A stretch of DNA of 64,000 bases. Source: Gorsachius magnificus (lineage: Eukaryota; Chordata; Aves; Pelecaniformes; Ardeidae). How positions within the stretch are numbered: the stretch's first letter is position 1; each line of letters opens with the position of its first letter. A model generated the notes under the pieces. That model had not been told where the DNA came from, did not search any database, and saw nothing but the letters and a program-made list of their open reading frames with translations. This document shows, piece after piece, positions 10,056 through 21,747 of this stretch. Both the position numbers and the translations under genes were made by a program. Location of the stretch: assembly GCA_034008185.1 (NCBI GenBank), contig CM067081.1, positions 84,216,765 through 84,280,764 on the forward strand, given 5' to 3'.

Positions 10056-13000
10056 CATTGACTTGAAGAAAAAGGTCAGGTTTGCCACAAATAAGAGTGA
10101 AAGAACATATGTAGGTCATCATTGCCTCCACATAAAGCTGCTCTGTAAAAAAAAAAATCTAAATCTACATATATCTTTATGTATCTCACAGTCTGAGGCA
10201 AAGGAAAGTTTCTGCCTCTTTCTGCCTACATCTCCATAAAATTCTTGCTGAAGAAGAAACTGCATGAAGAAAAGATAAATGAAGGAATGTGTGTGTGTGT
10301 GTATATGTGCTTAGTCTTACACCCTTAGTCAGTGACAGTGAAAAATTGAGCTTACCTGTTTGTGTAGATACAGCAGGAACGACACAGTAGATGCTGCACG
10401 TGCCCAGCTCATGTGATGCTGCAACGCTCAGCAAGTAAGCAGAGAATTTTTATTTCAGCCAGTCTTCTGCGATGTACAGTTCCTGTTGTCACCTTATCCA
10501 TACCAGAGGAGAGGGATCCAAAAGGGTCTTGGCTTCTGTTTTATCTCTGAGAAGTTTGGCAGGAGTTTAGTTTCACAAGCTCAAAAGCTGCAGAAAGGAC
10601 ACAATCTGATAGCACACACAAAAGCAGGGTGCTTAGCAGCAAGAACATTAAACTTCATCAGTAGTAGTCATATAGGGAACAGATGAAGGAATATTTGTTA
10701 ATCTACCATGACGGGGTTGCTAATGACAACTATAGACAAGATGCTCTAAACATTCCATTTTAAAATTCATCGACCCTCGGATTCACTGCATTTGTTGAAA
10801 GCTTAGAAGCGAATGTTGGTGTTGCCAGCGAAGTGTAGGAAAGGACTGGCCAAGCTGGAGACATTTGATTCATATATTGAATAAGATTCACTGGGCCTAA
10901 AGGCAATTTGCAGAAATGGGGTTATTCTAACACACCAGGAGCTGAGAGTGAGAGGGTGACCCAGGAACCCACACAGCTCCCCTCTGCATGCTCTTGGAAG
11001 AGCTGTGAAACACCCAGCCAGGGCTGCAGAGTGAGCCGCAGCCTGTGCCCCGTGTTGGGAAGCCTCCATACGTTTCTAGTGTGCTTGGACGCCCGGCATC
11101 ACAGGGAGTCCCTCTACATAGGATGGACCGAATTTACCCTCTGTGAGACAGCTGGGTGCTGTCAGGCCTCAGACATATTCTCAGACCTGTAAATCTTTGC
11201 AAATATAAAGCCTGCTTTGCTGTAAACCTGAGGGGCCACATGGGGTATTGCTGGTTTAGGCACTACCACATAGTTCGCTGCATTTGTGTCAGCCTACTCA
11301 GTCAGAGCTTTGCCTGCCTCCTTCCATCATCTCTGAGGCCGGGCTCTGCTGGGGGTGTGGAAAAGATCAGCTTTCGGTGGACATGACAAGCATTCCCACG
11401 ACTCCTCCTTCTCTGTGCTCTCTGCAGGGGGCACTGCCTACTTCCTTCTAGCCTGTGATAAACCACTTCTTGCCACTCTGCTCCCTCTTCTCCCTGCCCC
11501 AGCATGGGTCACTGCAGCCTGAGGTGATGTGAGTAGGACTGTCTGAAGGTCCATTCACCACAGACCTCATGTTACGAGTGCTTGCTCATGCATGCTTCAA
11601 ACTGTGGCCACAATAATCCCTTTAAAATCAAGCGTATAATGATGTGATAATAGTATTTCACAGCTTACATGACAATTGGACCACTGCTTATGGCACCAGA
11701 GAATTCTGGAAAACCCCAGACCGGCAGGTCAGGTCATCTTGGAGAAATCAATGGAAAATGCTCCAAGAAGAATAAATGAACTTGCCATTGCCGCCTTAGA
11801 TTCTGTTTCTCAGGTGATAGGCTTTAGAAGTGAAAATGCCAAAGACCTCTCTGCCACAACAGCAGATCACAGAGAAGTATCAATGCTGATTGCAGTAGGG
11901 GCTAAAGGGTCTGGTAATTAAATATAGCCTCAGGTACATGGTTTTATTAGAAGTGACTAAGAGCTCTCTTGAATCTTAATCATAACACTTTGGCTTAGAA
12001 AGTCCAGCTAATCGGTCGTACTTTTCAGTGAGATGAGAACAACACATCAATCTTGAGAGTTCATTTTTAAGAAAGCCATAAAAATGAAAAGCCTAATCAC
12101 AGCCCAGGCTGGTTAAGCTAAGCCTACACAATGAGACACCAGTGTCATCAAACAGGTCTTCCCTGTCCAGACAGAGCACAGGACAGATGTGTTCCATTTA
12201 TTTGCTGCACCCTTAGCAGAAAACCATCAATTTTATTAGTGGTGGTTTATAAGATTAAGACCACATGTCAGAGGAGGCTGATAGGTCTTGGATGAAAGCT
12301 AGGTAAATGCCAAGCCCACAAAACAGACATGAAAAGGTGCCATGGCTTTAAAATTATTTTCTCTGCGGCTAGTTCTAATATTTTTTGCAAAGAGCTGGTG
12401 GTTTGTGTTGTAGAGCAGAACCCTGAGTTTAACTGTAAAATGATGGAAAATATCTGAAGAAGCATTTTTCCTTCTTCCCACATTTTACTGCTTTGCCACT
12501 TTTTACTGAAAATGAACAGGATTACAATCTCCTAGAAATGTCTTGCTTGGTCATGCAGAAAACTGCTTTTCCCTTGTTGTTTTTTTTCTATGCAGTTGTC
12601 TCCTAATTGTGACACAAGTAAATGGTGTAAGATACATGGGACAGGTGTCCACACAACATCAAGGTGAGATGTGAGGGGCACAAAAGCTTTGAAAAGCATC
12701 TTTTTGCTTGGTTAGGGGAAAAGAAGTGTCAACAGTCTAGGACAGCAACTGAGCAGAATTGGGGTTCTTCATCCTGCTGCTTTGCTGTCTATCCAGCGTG
12801 GCTGCACTGCTAAGCAGCCACAGCAGGGAGATGTGCTGTATTTTGGGAGCATGCATCCCATTACTGCCTCCTAACAACCTCCTGCTGGTCAGCTGAACTG
12901 TGATCAGGCTGGAAGAAGGCACAAGTGGTGCAAGAGATATGACGATGGCTTGTGTGAAACAAAACGTACATGCTACCCTACATGGTGCTTAAGGTTGGCT

Positions 13001-13146
13001 GGCAAGGTCCCTTTAAACTCTGTGGCAACTTTGCCTTTACCAAACATGTGTGAGTGCTGGGTCCCTGCTTCTGGAGGAGAAAAAACATTGGCTTAAATTT
13101 CTGCAAAAGAGGGTTAAGCAATTGCATTTTTTTTTCAGTCCTATTT
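10056..13146. other. Gene-free unique region
   Basis: No gene is recognised. A short (TG)n run lies at 10288-10302. All frames are below 100 codons without domains. The last ~170 bases before 13147 are unique sequence with a poly-T run (about 13126-13135), not the LTR that would be expected next to the retroviral primer-binding site that follows. Confidence 0.65.
10288..10302 (+). repeat. (TG)n microsatellite
   Basis: About seven and a half TG units, followed by TATATGTG. Confidence 0.9.
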
Positions 13147-13164
13147 TGGCGCCCAACGTGGGGC
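13147..13164 (+). other. Retroviral primer-binding site (tRNA-Lys type)
   Basis: The 18 bases TGGCGCCCAACGTGGGGC are the exact complement of the 3' end of a vertebrate lysine tRNA, the primer used by several retroviruses to start minus-strand DNA synthesis. In a provirus this site lies directly after the 5' LTR. Here unique DNA precedes it. Confidence 0.88.
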
Positions 13165-13466
13165 TTGAGGAATTCGAGATAAGGATAGTAATTGGGAGAG
13201 AGGAATGGGCAAAACATTGACTGAACTGAACAATGTTAGAAAACAAAATGATTGTGAGGAATCTTGGCTGTTAATCTGTTATAATTGTGGTGAAGGAAAT
13301 AAGGGGTGGATTGTGTGTAAATTTTCCACTTTCCTTTGGTGTAGTGATCGTGTTATTTTGATTTTTGGTGTGGGAAATTCTTTTTTTTTTATTGAGGGGA
13401 GTGAAGTTTGTGGAGATTGTGAAGATTGTGTGATGAATATGGATTTTAAGTGATAATTCTTAAATA
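13165..13466 (+). pseudogene. Retroviral leader / vestigial gag start
   Basis: A purine-rich leader follows the primer-binding site. An 82-codon frame (13205-13453) begins with Met-Gly, as gag proteins that become myristoylated do. The remainder shows no capsid or complete zinc-knuckle motif, so I treat it as non-coding leader or a heavily deleted gag. No polypurine tract is obvious just before the LTR, which argues that the sequence between leader and LTR has been deleted or rearranged. Confidence 0.5.
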
Positions 13467-14590
13467 TGTGATTCACAGAGGCAAGGGGTGGAATGTATTT
13501 GGTTTCTGTGGCAAGGTCTTGGTAGTGGGGGGGCTACAGGGGTGGCTTCTGTGAGAAGGTGCTAGAAGTATTCCCTGTGTCCGCTGCTGGCCAAGGCCAA
13601 GCCAATCAGCAACAGTGGAAGAGCCTCCGTGATAACATATTTAAGAAGGGAAAAAAAAACGTCTGCGGCTCAGTAGCCGGAGAGAGAAGAGGAGTGAGAG
13701 GATGCAAGAGAAAACAGCCCTGCAGACACCAAGGTCAGTGAAGAAGGAGGGGGAGGAGGTGCTCAGGCGCCGGAGCAGAGATTCCCCTGCAGCCCATGGT
13801 GAACCGGGGGGCCTGCAGCCCATGGAGGTCCACAGTGGAGCAGATCTCCACCTGTAGCCCGTGGAGGACCCCATGCCGGAGCGGGTGGATGCCTGAAGGG
13901 AGGAGGCTGTGATCCCGTGGGAAGCCTGCACCAGATCAGGTTCCTAGCAAGCCATTGCGGACCTGTGGGGGGAGGAGCCCACACCGAAGCAGGTTTGATG
14001 GTAGAACTTGTGACCCTGCAGGGGACCCAATGCTGGAGCAGTCTGCTCCTGAGGGACTGCACCCGGTGGAAATTATTGGCCCATGCTGGAGCAGTTTGTG
14101 AAGAACTGTAGCCTATGGGAAGGACTCACGTTGGAGAAGTTCGTGGAGGACTGTCTCCCATGAGAGGGACCCCACGCTGGAGCAGGGGAAAAGTCCTCTC
14201 CCTAGGAAGAAGCAGCGGCAGAGACAACGTGTGATGAACTGACCTCAACCCCCATTCCTGTCCCCCTGCGCCGCTGGGGGGAGTAGGTAGAGGAGCTGGG
14301 AGTGAAGTTGAGCCCAGAGAAGAAGGGAGGGGTGGGGGGAAAGGTTTTTAAGATCTAGCAGTTTTTCTCCTCTCCTTCTCCGATTTTGATTGATTGATAA
14401 TAAATTAATTATTTCTTTCAAGTGGAGTCTGTTTTGCCCATGATGGTAACTGATAAAATTATCTCCCCCTGTCCTTATCTTGACCCACGAGCCCTTTTGA
14501 TTTACTTTTTCTCTCCTCTATCTGGTTAGAGGGGAGTGATAGAGCGGCTTTGGTGGGCCCCTGGTGTCCAGCCAGGGTTAAACCACGACA
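13467..14590 (+). repeat. Long LTR (~1.12 kb) of the retroviral remnant
   Basis: The proposed span runs from TGTGATTCACAG to ACCACGACA, with the TG...CA ends expected of an LTR. It contains a CCAAT-like AGCCAATCAG (~13599), a TATA-like ACATATTTAAG (~13636), a block of degenerate ~45-bp repeats (13775-14190), and an AATAAA polyadenylation signal near 14399. The 3' end shares TTAAACCACGACA with the LTRs at 37066 and 48530, so the families are related. The 5' boundary is less certain than the 3' one. Confidence 0.75.
13775..14190 (+). repeat. Degenerate tandem repeats inside LTR
   Basis: Roughly eight to nine imperfect units of about 45 bases each contain a core like GGACCCCACGCTGGAGCAG followed by GCAGCCCGTGGA. 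Examples lie near 13834, 13873, 14030, 14080, 14130 and 14172. Units differ by substitutions and length. They occupy the transcribed R/U5-side part of the LTR, downstream of the TATA-like box. Confidence 0.75.
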
Positions 14591-17407
14591 CAGAAAATCA
14601 AGGTGGGTTAAAAGTAAGCCTAGGATCCATTACAATAGCTCTGCTGATGGGTGGTAATTAAAATACACTGTTTGCAGGTGATAATATGCCAATTTTGCAT
14701 TTGACAGGTAAGTTACACCATTCCTTGTCAGTGCTCCACTCCATGGTTAGGCAATGAGTTTTCCACTACAGTTACAGCTATTTACAGTAGTGTCTGCGAA
14801 GGTCTCCATTATCAAGCCATGGGGACTTTGCTGCTGGCTCAGACTGACTGCTTATAAAATGAGATATTGCAGAGCGAGACTGGTGCAGTTATATTGCATG
14901 GGCAGTGGAAGTGCCTGCCAACAGCTTTCTGAGTAATGCTCAAAGAGTTATGGTTGATCTGAAACATCAATGATAGAGTGTCTCGTTCTCAGGGACCTGA
15001 GCCCAGGCAGCCAGACTTTGAGGAGGTGGCGTGCTCTCAGTTTTCAAGCATATATTCACTGTTTAAGTGTAGCACCACAGCAGAAGAAACCATCAGGGTG
15101 GCCCATACTGATACGGGAACTGGCAGAAATGGGAAGAGTTTTCCCAAAGCATTCTAGGCCTTTTGTTAGTTGCCTATTTCTTGGTGCTATTTTTATCATC
15201 ATTGCTTTGATTTGTTTTTCTGTGAAAAGCAGAAGTTATTAAACCAGGTGGGAAGGAGATAGGGAATGGGGACACTGGAGTATACTGTGTGGGAACTGGG
15301 AATAGGTAACTTCTTTTTTCTGCTTTCAGCTATGGCCCTTACCTTGCTTGAATGTCTTCTATTGCTTCTTTTCATTACCTGTAAGTCAGCTGGTCCAATA
15401 TTTTGATGCATTGGTTTACAAATAGATTTTAACTATGTGAAAAATGTCATCTATTCCATGTATAATGTGTAAGCCCCATTGGGGTTTAGAAAAGAAATTA
15501 CAAGAGGCACTTTTCCCATATACATTTGACAGTCTTTTAGAAAGTCTCCTTCAAATGTAAAGCTTATATCCTTAAAATCTTACTCTCCAAGCAGTGATAA
15601 AAACTCTGAGATAAATGAAGCTGTGAATTTGGGGGATTTTTTTTTTCAAATGCAGACCTTAAAAGTGTTTGGATAATGGATGAGCAGTTTTAGGAAGACT
15701 GTTCATAGGCAGACCCTGAATTACAAAGAATTGGTTGCAGTGATCTTGAAAAGAACTAGGTGATTGTGTGGAAATAGGCTTCATCTAGCTGTAATGCATG
15801 CAATATTCACGAAGTGCCTGTAGGAATTTTTATTAGACTGTCTTACTTTCTGCCTGCTTTCTGCTGTGAAGAGGTCCAGCTGTGTGAGCTAGTGGGAAAG
15901 GGTATGTTAATCTTCCCAGCTTTCATAATCAAGTGACCCATGGCTGTCACAGCATCAGCTAAACCCTATCTATGAAAGGGGATATCAAAGGAAGTACGTG
16001 TCATTTCAAGGGATTATTAATTACACTTAAAGTAGGGCTTGGGTGATCAACAATGTCTATGTAAACTTCTGTTTAGATAACTAAATGTCTTTGAGGGTAT
16101 AAAACCCTCAAGATCAAAGCATCATGGCGTTAAGCTGAAAATGGTAATGCCCTGCCAGGGAACTGAACAAGATGATGAGGATCATTAACAGCCCTTTCAT
16201 TTCATAGAAAGCTCTTACCACTCAATTTAAAATAAGTAGTGGTGGGAAAACAAATCTCCATGCCAGATTGCATTTCTTTGTTTGTTTGAACATTGCCTGC
16301 TTCTTCAAATAAACCTCTAAGCTTTAAAACCAGATAATCATCAACCTGTTGGATTAGTCTTAGTCTAGAAGCACATCTGGACACAAACTAAGGTCAAGTT
16401 CTGTTTCAGAAGGGGAACGGACCATGTTTGAAGCATCAGTCCTAGACTGAAGGTTTTTCAAGAGCGGTCTCAAGTCTGCTCTTACGGTTAGATTTCCCTT
16501 CCATCTAAACTGGTGAAGCACCCAGGGGCTGCACGAGGCCCTGCAGACCCCTCAGTGCACTAGCTCGTTGGCATGCTGTTAGCTTGGAAGCTGCTCAGCA
16601 CACCAGGATGGGCCAGCCACAGGTTGCCCACTGGGTCTACCAACACCATCAAGAGGGCTGCCTGCCCATCCCTGCTGTGGAGAGCGAGGGTGAGCAGCAG
16701 AATCCTTTTCATTTTTATCTAAAACCCTTGCTCCCCACAAATACCACATATTACTTCAGAACCAACAGCAAAGTATTAAAGCCAAGTGAACTGTAATACG
16801 ATTTTTCTATTAATCTCTGACAATTTTTTTAATTATTATTTTCTAACAGGCATGACCGAACTTATAAAATCTCAGAGTTTCAGGCATAATTGATGCAGGG
16901 ATAAGAGCAACTACTCCAAAATTGCCTTGTTGTTTTAAAGACATTGGGCTAATTAGAGAGATATTCTTGTTAGTGGTGGTTCATTAAAAGATCCTTGATG
17001 CAACTGAAATGTTAATTTTAGCAGAAATGATCTAAGGGACTCAAATTATTAATTGATGCATGTTTAATAGTTTTTTAATTAGATGCTTTATTAGCAGAAA
17101 TAATACCAAAACTGGAGTGACTTCTACTAAATTTTGAAGACTTTGACTACACAGGGTTGGATTCCCTGATGGCATTACTACTGCCATCTTATTGCCATTC
17201 CCAGGCTGCATTCATTTGTGCTCAAATCGCGATAACTTCTTTTTAAAGTGCATTTGTTTTGCAGCCTGTAATTAGGAGGGCAAGGTGCTCTGTAAGAACT
17301 ATTGGGGAGTGAATTGGGTATGGAGATGAGAAAGACAGTAGGTGCAGAGGCAAGACACTTAATAAATTTTTACAAAAGCTGTGTGTGGTTTTATGGACAC
17401 AGAATGA
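14591..17407. other. Gene-free region with one possible small exon
   Basis: There is no confirmed gene. The only coding-like item is a 51-bp segment at 15330-15380 between good splice signals, listed separately. An inverted repeat with an 8-bp stem surrounds ATAAA at 16091-16111. A very AT-rich block with several TTAATTA-type motifs spans about 16930-17110. Confidence 0.6.
15330..15380 (+). other. Candidate 51-bp signal-peptide exon (unproven)
   Basis: A strong acceptor (pyrimidine tract ending TGCTTTCAG at 15329) precedes this segment and a near-consensus donor (ACCT/GTAAGT at 15381) follows it. Inside, an ATG at 15332 opens MALTLLECLLLLLFIT and then one base of the next codon, giving a phase-1 junction. 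A short hydrophobic leader ending in phase 1 is typical of secreted and immunoglobulin-superfamily genes. I could not find a matching next exon within the window, and repeated CTT codons can arise by chance, so this remains a candidate only. Confidence 0.25.
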
Positions 17408-17750
17408 GAAGCTGAGAAGGCTGTGTCTGTTCAGCCTTAAGAAGAAAAGGCTCAGGGGAGATCTCACAGCTGTCTACAACTCCCTGATGGGAGGGTGTAA
17501 AGAAGATGGTCCAATTCTTCTTAGAGGTGAACTGTAATGGGATGAGAGATGATGGATACAATTTGGAACAAGGGAAAACCCCAGAATAGAAGCCCAGAAA
17601 TGTTATGGGATTTCCGTTCTTGGAGATACTCAAAATGCAACCTGGAATTTTCCTGATGAACCTGCTCTAGCTGGACATGCTTTGGGTGAAGGGACCAGGT
17701 GGCCTGCAGAGGTCCCTCCCAACCCATTTTAGCCTGTGATCCCGTGATTT
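17408..17750 (+). mobile_element. Old CR1 LINE 3' end
   Basis: Read on the plus strand, the sequence follows the C-terminal ORF2 and 3' UTR of an older CR1 subfamily. It starts at GAGAAGGCTGTGTCTGTTCAGCC, continues through GGCTCAGGGGAGATCTCACAGCTGTCTACAACTCCCTGATGGGAGGGTGT, loses part of the middle, and ends with GGTCCCTCCCAACCC and a TGTGATCCCGTGATTT tail. There are many substitutions and an internal deletion. It does not encode protein. Confidence 0.88.
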
Positions 17751-20700
17751 ACACCACAGAACTGGTAATGACTGTGCAGAGAGAACAGCCCAAAACGTTG
17801 CACTGGTAATTGCAAGCCATGGAAGTAACTGAATAGACGGATGGTAAATTTATTTCCCAAAGGGCAGGCTTGCTTTCAGTGACAAACAAGAGAGATCCCA
17901 GCTGCAAAGATCTAGTGCATACCTTCTAGGGGATCCCACATTACACAACATCCTAATTACATGCTCAAAGGTATGTGTTCATTCACCTGTTATGGTGCCC
18001 ACTCGTCTCTGCTGGTGCTTAAACACCTGATTCTTAAATGTGCAGACAATGGGCTGATATGGTTGACACAGAGTTAACAACATGGTTGTCAGCCCACTGA
18101 AAAATCCTGGTAAAAACAGCCAAATGCAATGATCTTTTTTCTACTCATGAATACAGGAGAAATGATGCTTTCCAAGTTCCTATGGCCTTGGAAAAACTTG
18201 GCAAGGTCTGAGAAAGTACTTTTGTAACGCAGTATTGAATGTGACGTGCGCAGCAATGAGGTTCGATTGTCTTGCGAACATATTCCTGGTAGCTTACGTC
18301 TCCTCTGCTGCTGAATGGGAAAAAAGCGATCCATGTAAGCCAGGAATTTTGCATTTGTCCTCAAGAATCTTCTTATTTTCAGCTTTCTTCAGAAATTCAC
18401 ATTAAAACAGGTTTATTAAAAGCAAAAAAAAAAAACCCAAATAGCATTGTATCACTCAGCTGAAGTTAGAGTTGTACCATGCCATTAATTTTCCTGTACC
18501 TTACCACCATCTTCTGTTTCAAGACAGGGCACCAGCAGACACTGCATATGACTCTGTCCATGGCAGGCAGGGGGAAAGATTAGGTCTAATATTTATCTTT
18601 GATGGATGGTTTTCATAGGTTCAGAGGCTAGAGAGAAAATACAGCAACTAACTGTTTTATAACACTTAACAGGATACAAGGTTGAAAGACAGGAAACTGC
18701 CCCAGAGGAAAGACTTATATCCCAGTAGATTGTTCTTCCTCCATTTGAAAAAAAACATGGTCTAATTAAGTAACAGGTGCAGATGGTTTCATTCAGACTG
18801 TGCCCAGTATTTGCAATTAGCAAAGGAGAAATTATGTTCATTTCTAAATTGACACGAGAGTTGGGGTGGGGGGATGTGTCAGTTTTTTCTGTAGTGCTGT
18901 GCATTTTTGGGATTGCCGCTCTCGACTATCTGATGCGAAGGCTTTCCCAGAGAAGCCGAGCAAGCCACCTCGAGGGGTGGCAGCATTGGGGGATGCAAGC
19001 CCTGGGTGATGAATTCAGATGGGGCCTCTCATGTCTTCTGGCAGTTGTCTGTGCTTTGGCACAAGCTGTTGATGGGTTTAGGTGGGCACAGCCTTTCAGA
19101 AAGCACAAAGGCCAGTGCTCATGCCATATGCATGGGATCTGCCCTCTTCACAGAAGTGAAGGTGGGGTGGTGCAACCAGCCCTCCTTTCCCCAGCTGCAA
19201 TGCTAGCCTGCCCTAGGCCAGCAGGACAGACTCCATGCATGGCAGGACCTAAATTTTCAACACAGATTTGCAGTGCTCGGCCCCAAAACTGGAGGGCCTA
19301 TGCTTACAGGGAAATGGGTGCTGCTGCAGCCTGGCCCCCGAGGTGTACTGGCAGGGATGCTCTGGGCTGGCAAACTGAGCATCTACCCTGAGTGGAGTAA
19401 CCAAAGAAAATGAATACAATTTTGTGTTACCCTCCCTTGAGCCCACAGCAGGAGTCTCTCTGCCCAACATTGGCTGTACCCCAGACCAGCACAGGTAAGT
19501 AAGAAAGACAGAGGTACTTTTTTACCCTGGTCCCCAAATCCCCCACTTACCTGTGGACAGAAGCTCGGCTCCTGTGCTCTTTTCCTCACCTTCAGAGAGC
19601 ACCTTATCTTCTGCTGAATACTCTCCCTGTAATGGCACGATAACAAAACCAACACAGGGATTAGCTGGTTAAATCCCACTAAGCCCCCGGTAATGGCGCA
19701 CATGGGAATCAGACAACATACTCTTTTACTTTTGTTTATCACTCCCAGTGTGCCTTATGTGGAAGTCCAAGTATTACATTTTGCTTTTATCTGAAAGAAT
19801 ATTTTTGCAACAGCCAACCTTGGGCATTGGACTGAAACTAGCAGCTGAGGAAATTATTTGCCAATAAAGAAAAAAGCTATTTCTACACCACTAGTTAGTA
19901 AAGGAATTGATTCAGTCGGTCGAGGAAAAGTTTTCATACGCTGGCATCAGAAGGTAAAGCTTCAGACTCGTCTGGTATTTTTCCACTAAGACTTCTGAAC
20001 TCAGAGAATTCCATTTGCTGATCATTTTACCAGAAAATTATCACTTCTGAAGGAAAGTTATTTACTCTGACTTCTGTATTAGCAGCGGTAGCACAGACCA
20101 GGTGTGCACAAGAGCTATGAAAGAGTGCCATCTCCCGGGCCTCGGGCTGCTCGGGGAAATCTGCTTTTGCACATCCTGGCATGCACACACCGAAGGCAGC
20201 TGTGCAAAAGCCGTTGTGCAATTAGCGGATAATGCTGATTCGGGGAGTGGAAGGAGAGCAATTTGTTAATGTCACCATTTAGTAGCCTGTTAGCTGGGCA
20301 GATAAGCTCTGAGACCGTCTAATTTAGAAGAAAAGAACCACTGTGTTAATACTGCATAAGCCTGAAGAATTGCAGCAATTATAATGCCCATACAGCTGCC
20401 GTGCTGGGGAAATGTGTTGAACTGCAGGTGTGGGGAGTAGTTTTCACGTAACCCAACAGCCCCCAAGCGTTATGAAATGCCTGCAGCACCAACACTGACT
20501 GAGCTGCAGGGGAACCAGGTGCCTGCAGCTTTCTTTGGGGCTTTTGGTTTTGGGGCTATTTGGAAGACTGCTCTCTTCATTTCTACCAGTTGGTGATCCC
20601 CTCCCTCTTCACACGGCTGAAATTCCCTTTTTCTGTTAGTGGAAAGACACAGCGATCCACTTCCTCCTGTTAAGACTCCCCAGGTGACAGAGCCAAGCTG

Positions 20701-21174
20701 GGGAGGAAGAGAGTCCCAAGGAAATCTGTGGTTTTGTGATTTGCAAGGAACAGCTGAGATCTCCTGCGTTGTGCCCTAGCCCATACTGCTGTACTAGTGC
20801 AAAACAGCTGACATTTTAACCCCAGCCCTAAGAAAAAGAATAAAACAAGACAAAATCAAAAAGAAGTATTAAATAATGAGTCCCAGTTCCAGTCAGGGAG
20901 CTGCCCAATATCCAGGGCAGTTAAGCTTTACTGTGTCCTACCTGTAGTTTGCCCACTTTAGCTTGATGAGGTCAAGCTGGTTTCTGTCCCCATAATTTAT
21001 AAATGATGGTGGGCTTCCCTTCACTGGAATTAGTCATGTCATTATATCAAACTATAATCACCTGCATAAAAAGTATCGGTGTACAGTAAGCACAGTTACC
21101 TATGTCTTCAAAATCCTTTCCCATCCTATCTAACCTGTCCATTTGCTGAACAGTTGTTTTCTTATTTTCTTGGA
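17751..21174. other. Gene-free region
   Basis: No gene is recognised. The longest frame is 204 codons (18777-19391, plus strand). It lies in a more GC-rich patch at about 18880-19400, has one hydrophobic stretch near its N-terminus, and no domain I know. It is overlapped by frames on the other strand, so I do not call it a gene. The remainder is unique sequence. Confidence 0.6.
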
Positions 21175-21747
21175 TGTCATGGTTTAACCCTGGTGGGCAG
21201 CTCAGCCGCCTGCAGCCACTCACTCACTCCCCCCCAGTGCAATGGGGGAGAGAATCAGAAGAGTAAATGTGAGGAAACTGGTGGGTTGAGATAAAGACAG
21301 TTTAACAGGTAAAGCAAAAACTGTGCATGCAAGAAAAGAAAAACAAGGCATTCATTCCCTGCTTCCCATGGGCAGGCAGGTGCTCAGCCATGTCCAGGAA
21401 AGCAGGGCTCCATCACACGTAATGGTGACTTGGGTAGATAAACGCCATCACTCCGAACGTCCCCCCGTTCCTCCTTCTTCCCCCAGCTCCATATGCTGAG
21501 CCGGACGTCATACCATGTGGGATATCAATGTGGTCAGTTTGGGTCAGCTGTCCCAGCTGTGCCCCCTCCCAACTCCTTGTGCCTCTGGCAGAGCTGAGAG
21601 CTGAGAAGTCCTCGGCCAGTCTAAGTGCTACCCAGCAACAACTAAAACATCAGCATGTTATCAACGTTCTTCTCATAGTAAATCCAAAACACAGCACCAT
21701 ACCAGCTACTAGGAAGAAAACTAACTGTCCCAGCCGCAACCAGGACA
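21175..21747 (-). mobile_element. Solo LTR of avian endogenous retrovirus, minus strand
   Basis: On the minus strand it starts TGTCCTGGTTGCGGCTGGGAC and ends CAGGGTTAAACCATGACA, about 573 bp. It aligns with the family of the LTRs at 37066 and 48530: a shared 5' end, the GCTGTGTTTTGGATTTA block, TTGATAACATGCTGATGTTTTAGTTGTTGC, GGGACAGCTGACCCAAACTGACC and a TGACGTC site. It diverges more in the 3' half. The flanks (TTGGA left, GGAAG right) do not give a perfect target duplication, so it is older or the ends have changed. No internal retroviral sequence adjoins it. Confidence 0.88.

Larger units (their letters stand above)
13147..14590 (+). mobile_element. Endogenous retrovirus remnant: leader plus one LTR
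   Basis: The segment opens with a retroviral primer-binding site and a ~300-bp leader-like stretch and closes with a long LTR ending TTAAACCACGACA. Gag, pol and env are absent, and no LTR lies upstream of the primer-binding site. The lysine-tRNA primer choice is common in betaretrovirus-like (ERVK-type) and some other avian endogenous retroviruses. I infer a proviral copy that lost its coding interior and its 5' LTR, or an incomplete insertion. No target duplication can be assigned because the 5' boundary is not an LTR end. Confidence 0.75.

Noticed and set aside
13205..13453. 82-codon frame starting Met-Gly as a functional gag gene
   Set aside because: Too short, with no capsid or complete zinc-knuckle motifs. 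It is at most a vestige of the leader and gag start.
16091..16111. TTGAGGGT-ATAAA-ACCCTCAA hairpin as a promoter or terminator
   Set aside because: An 8-bp stem is expected by chance in a window of this size, and no gene adjoins it.
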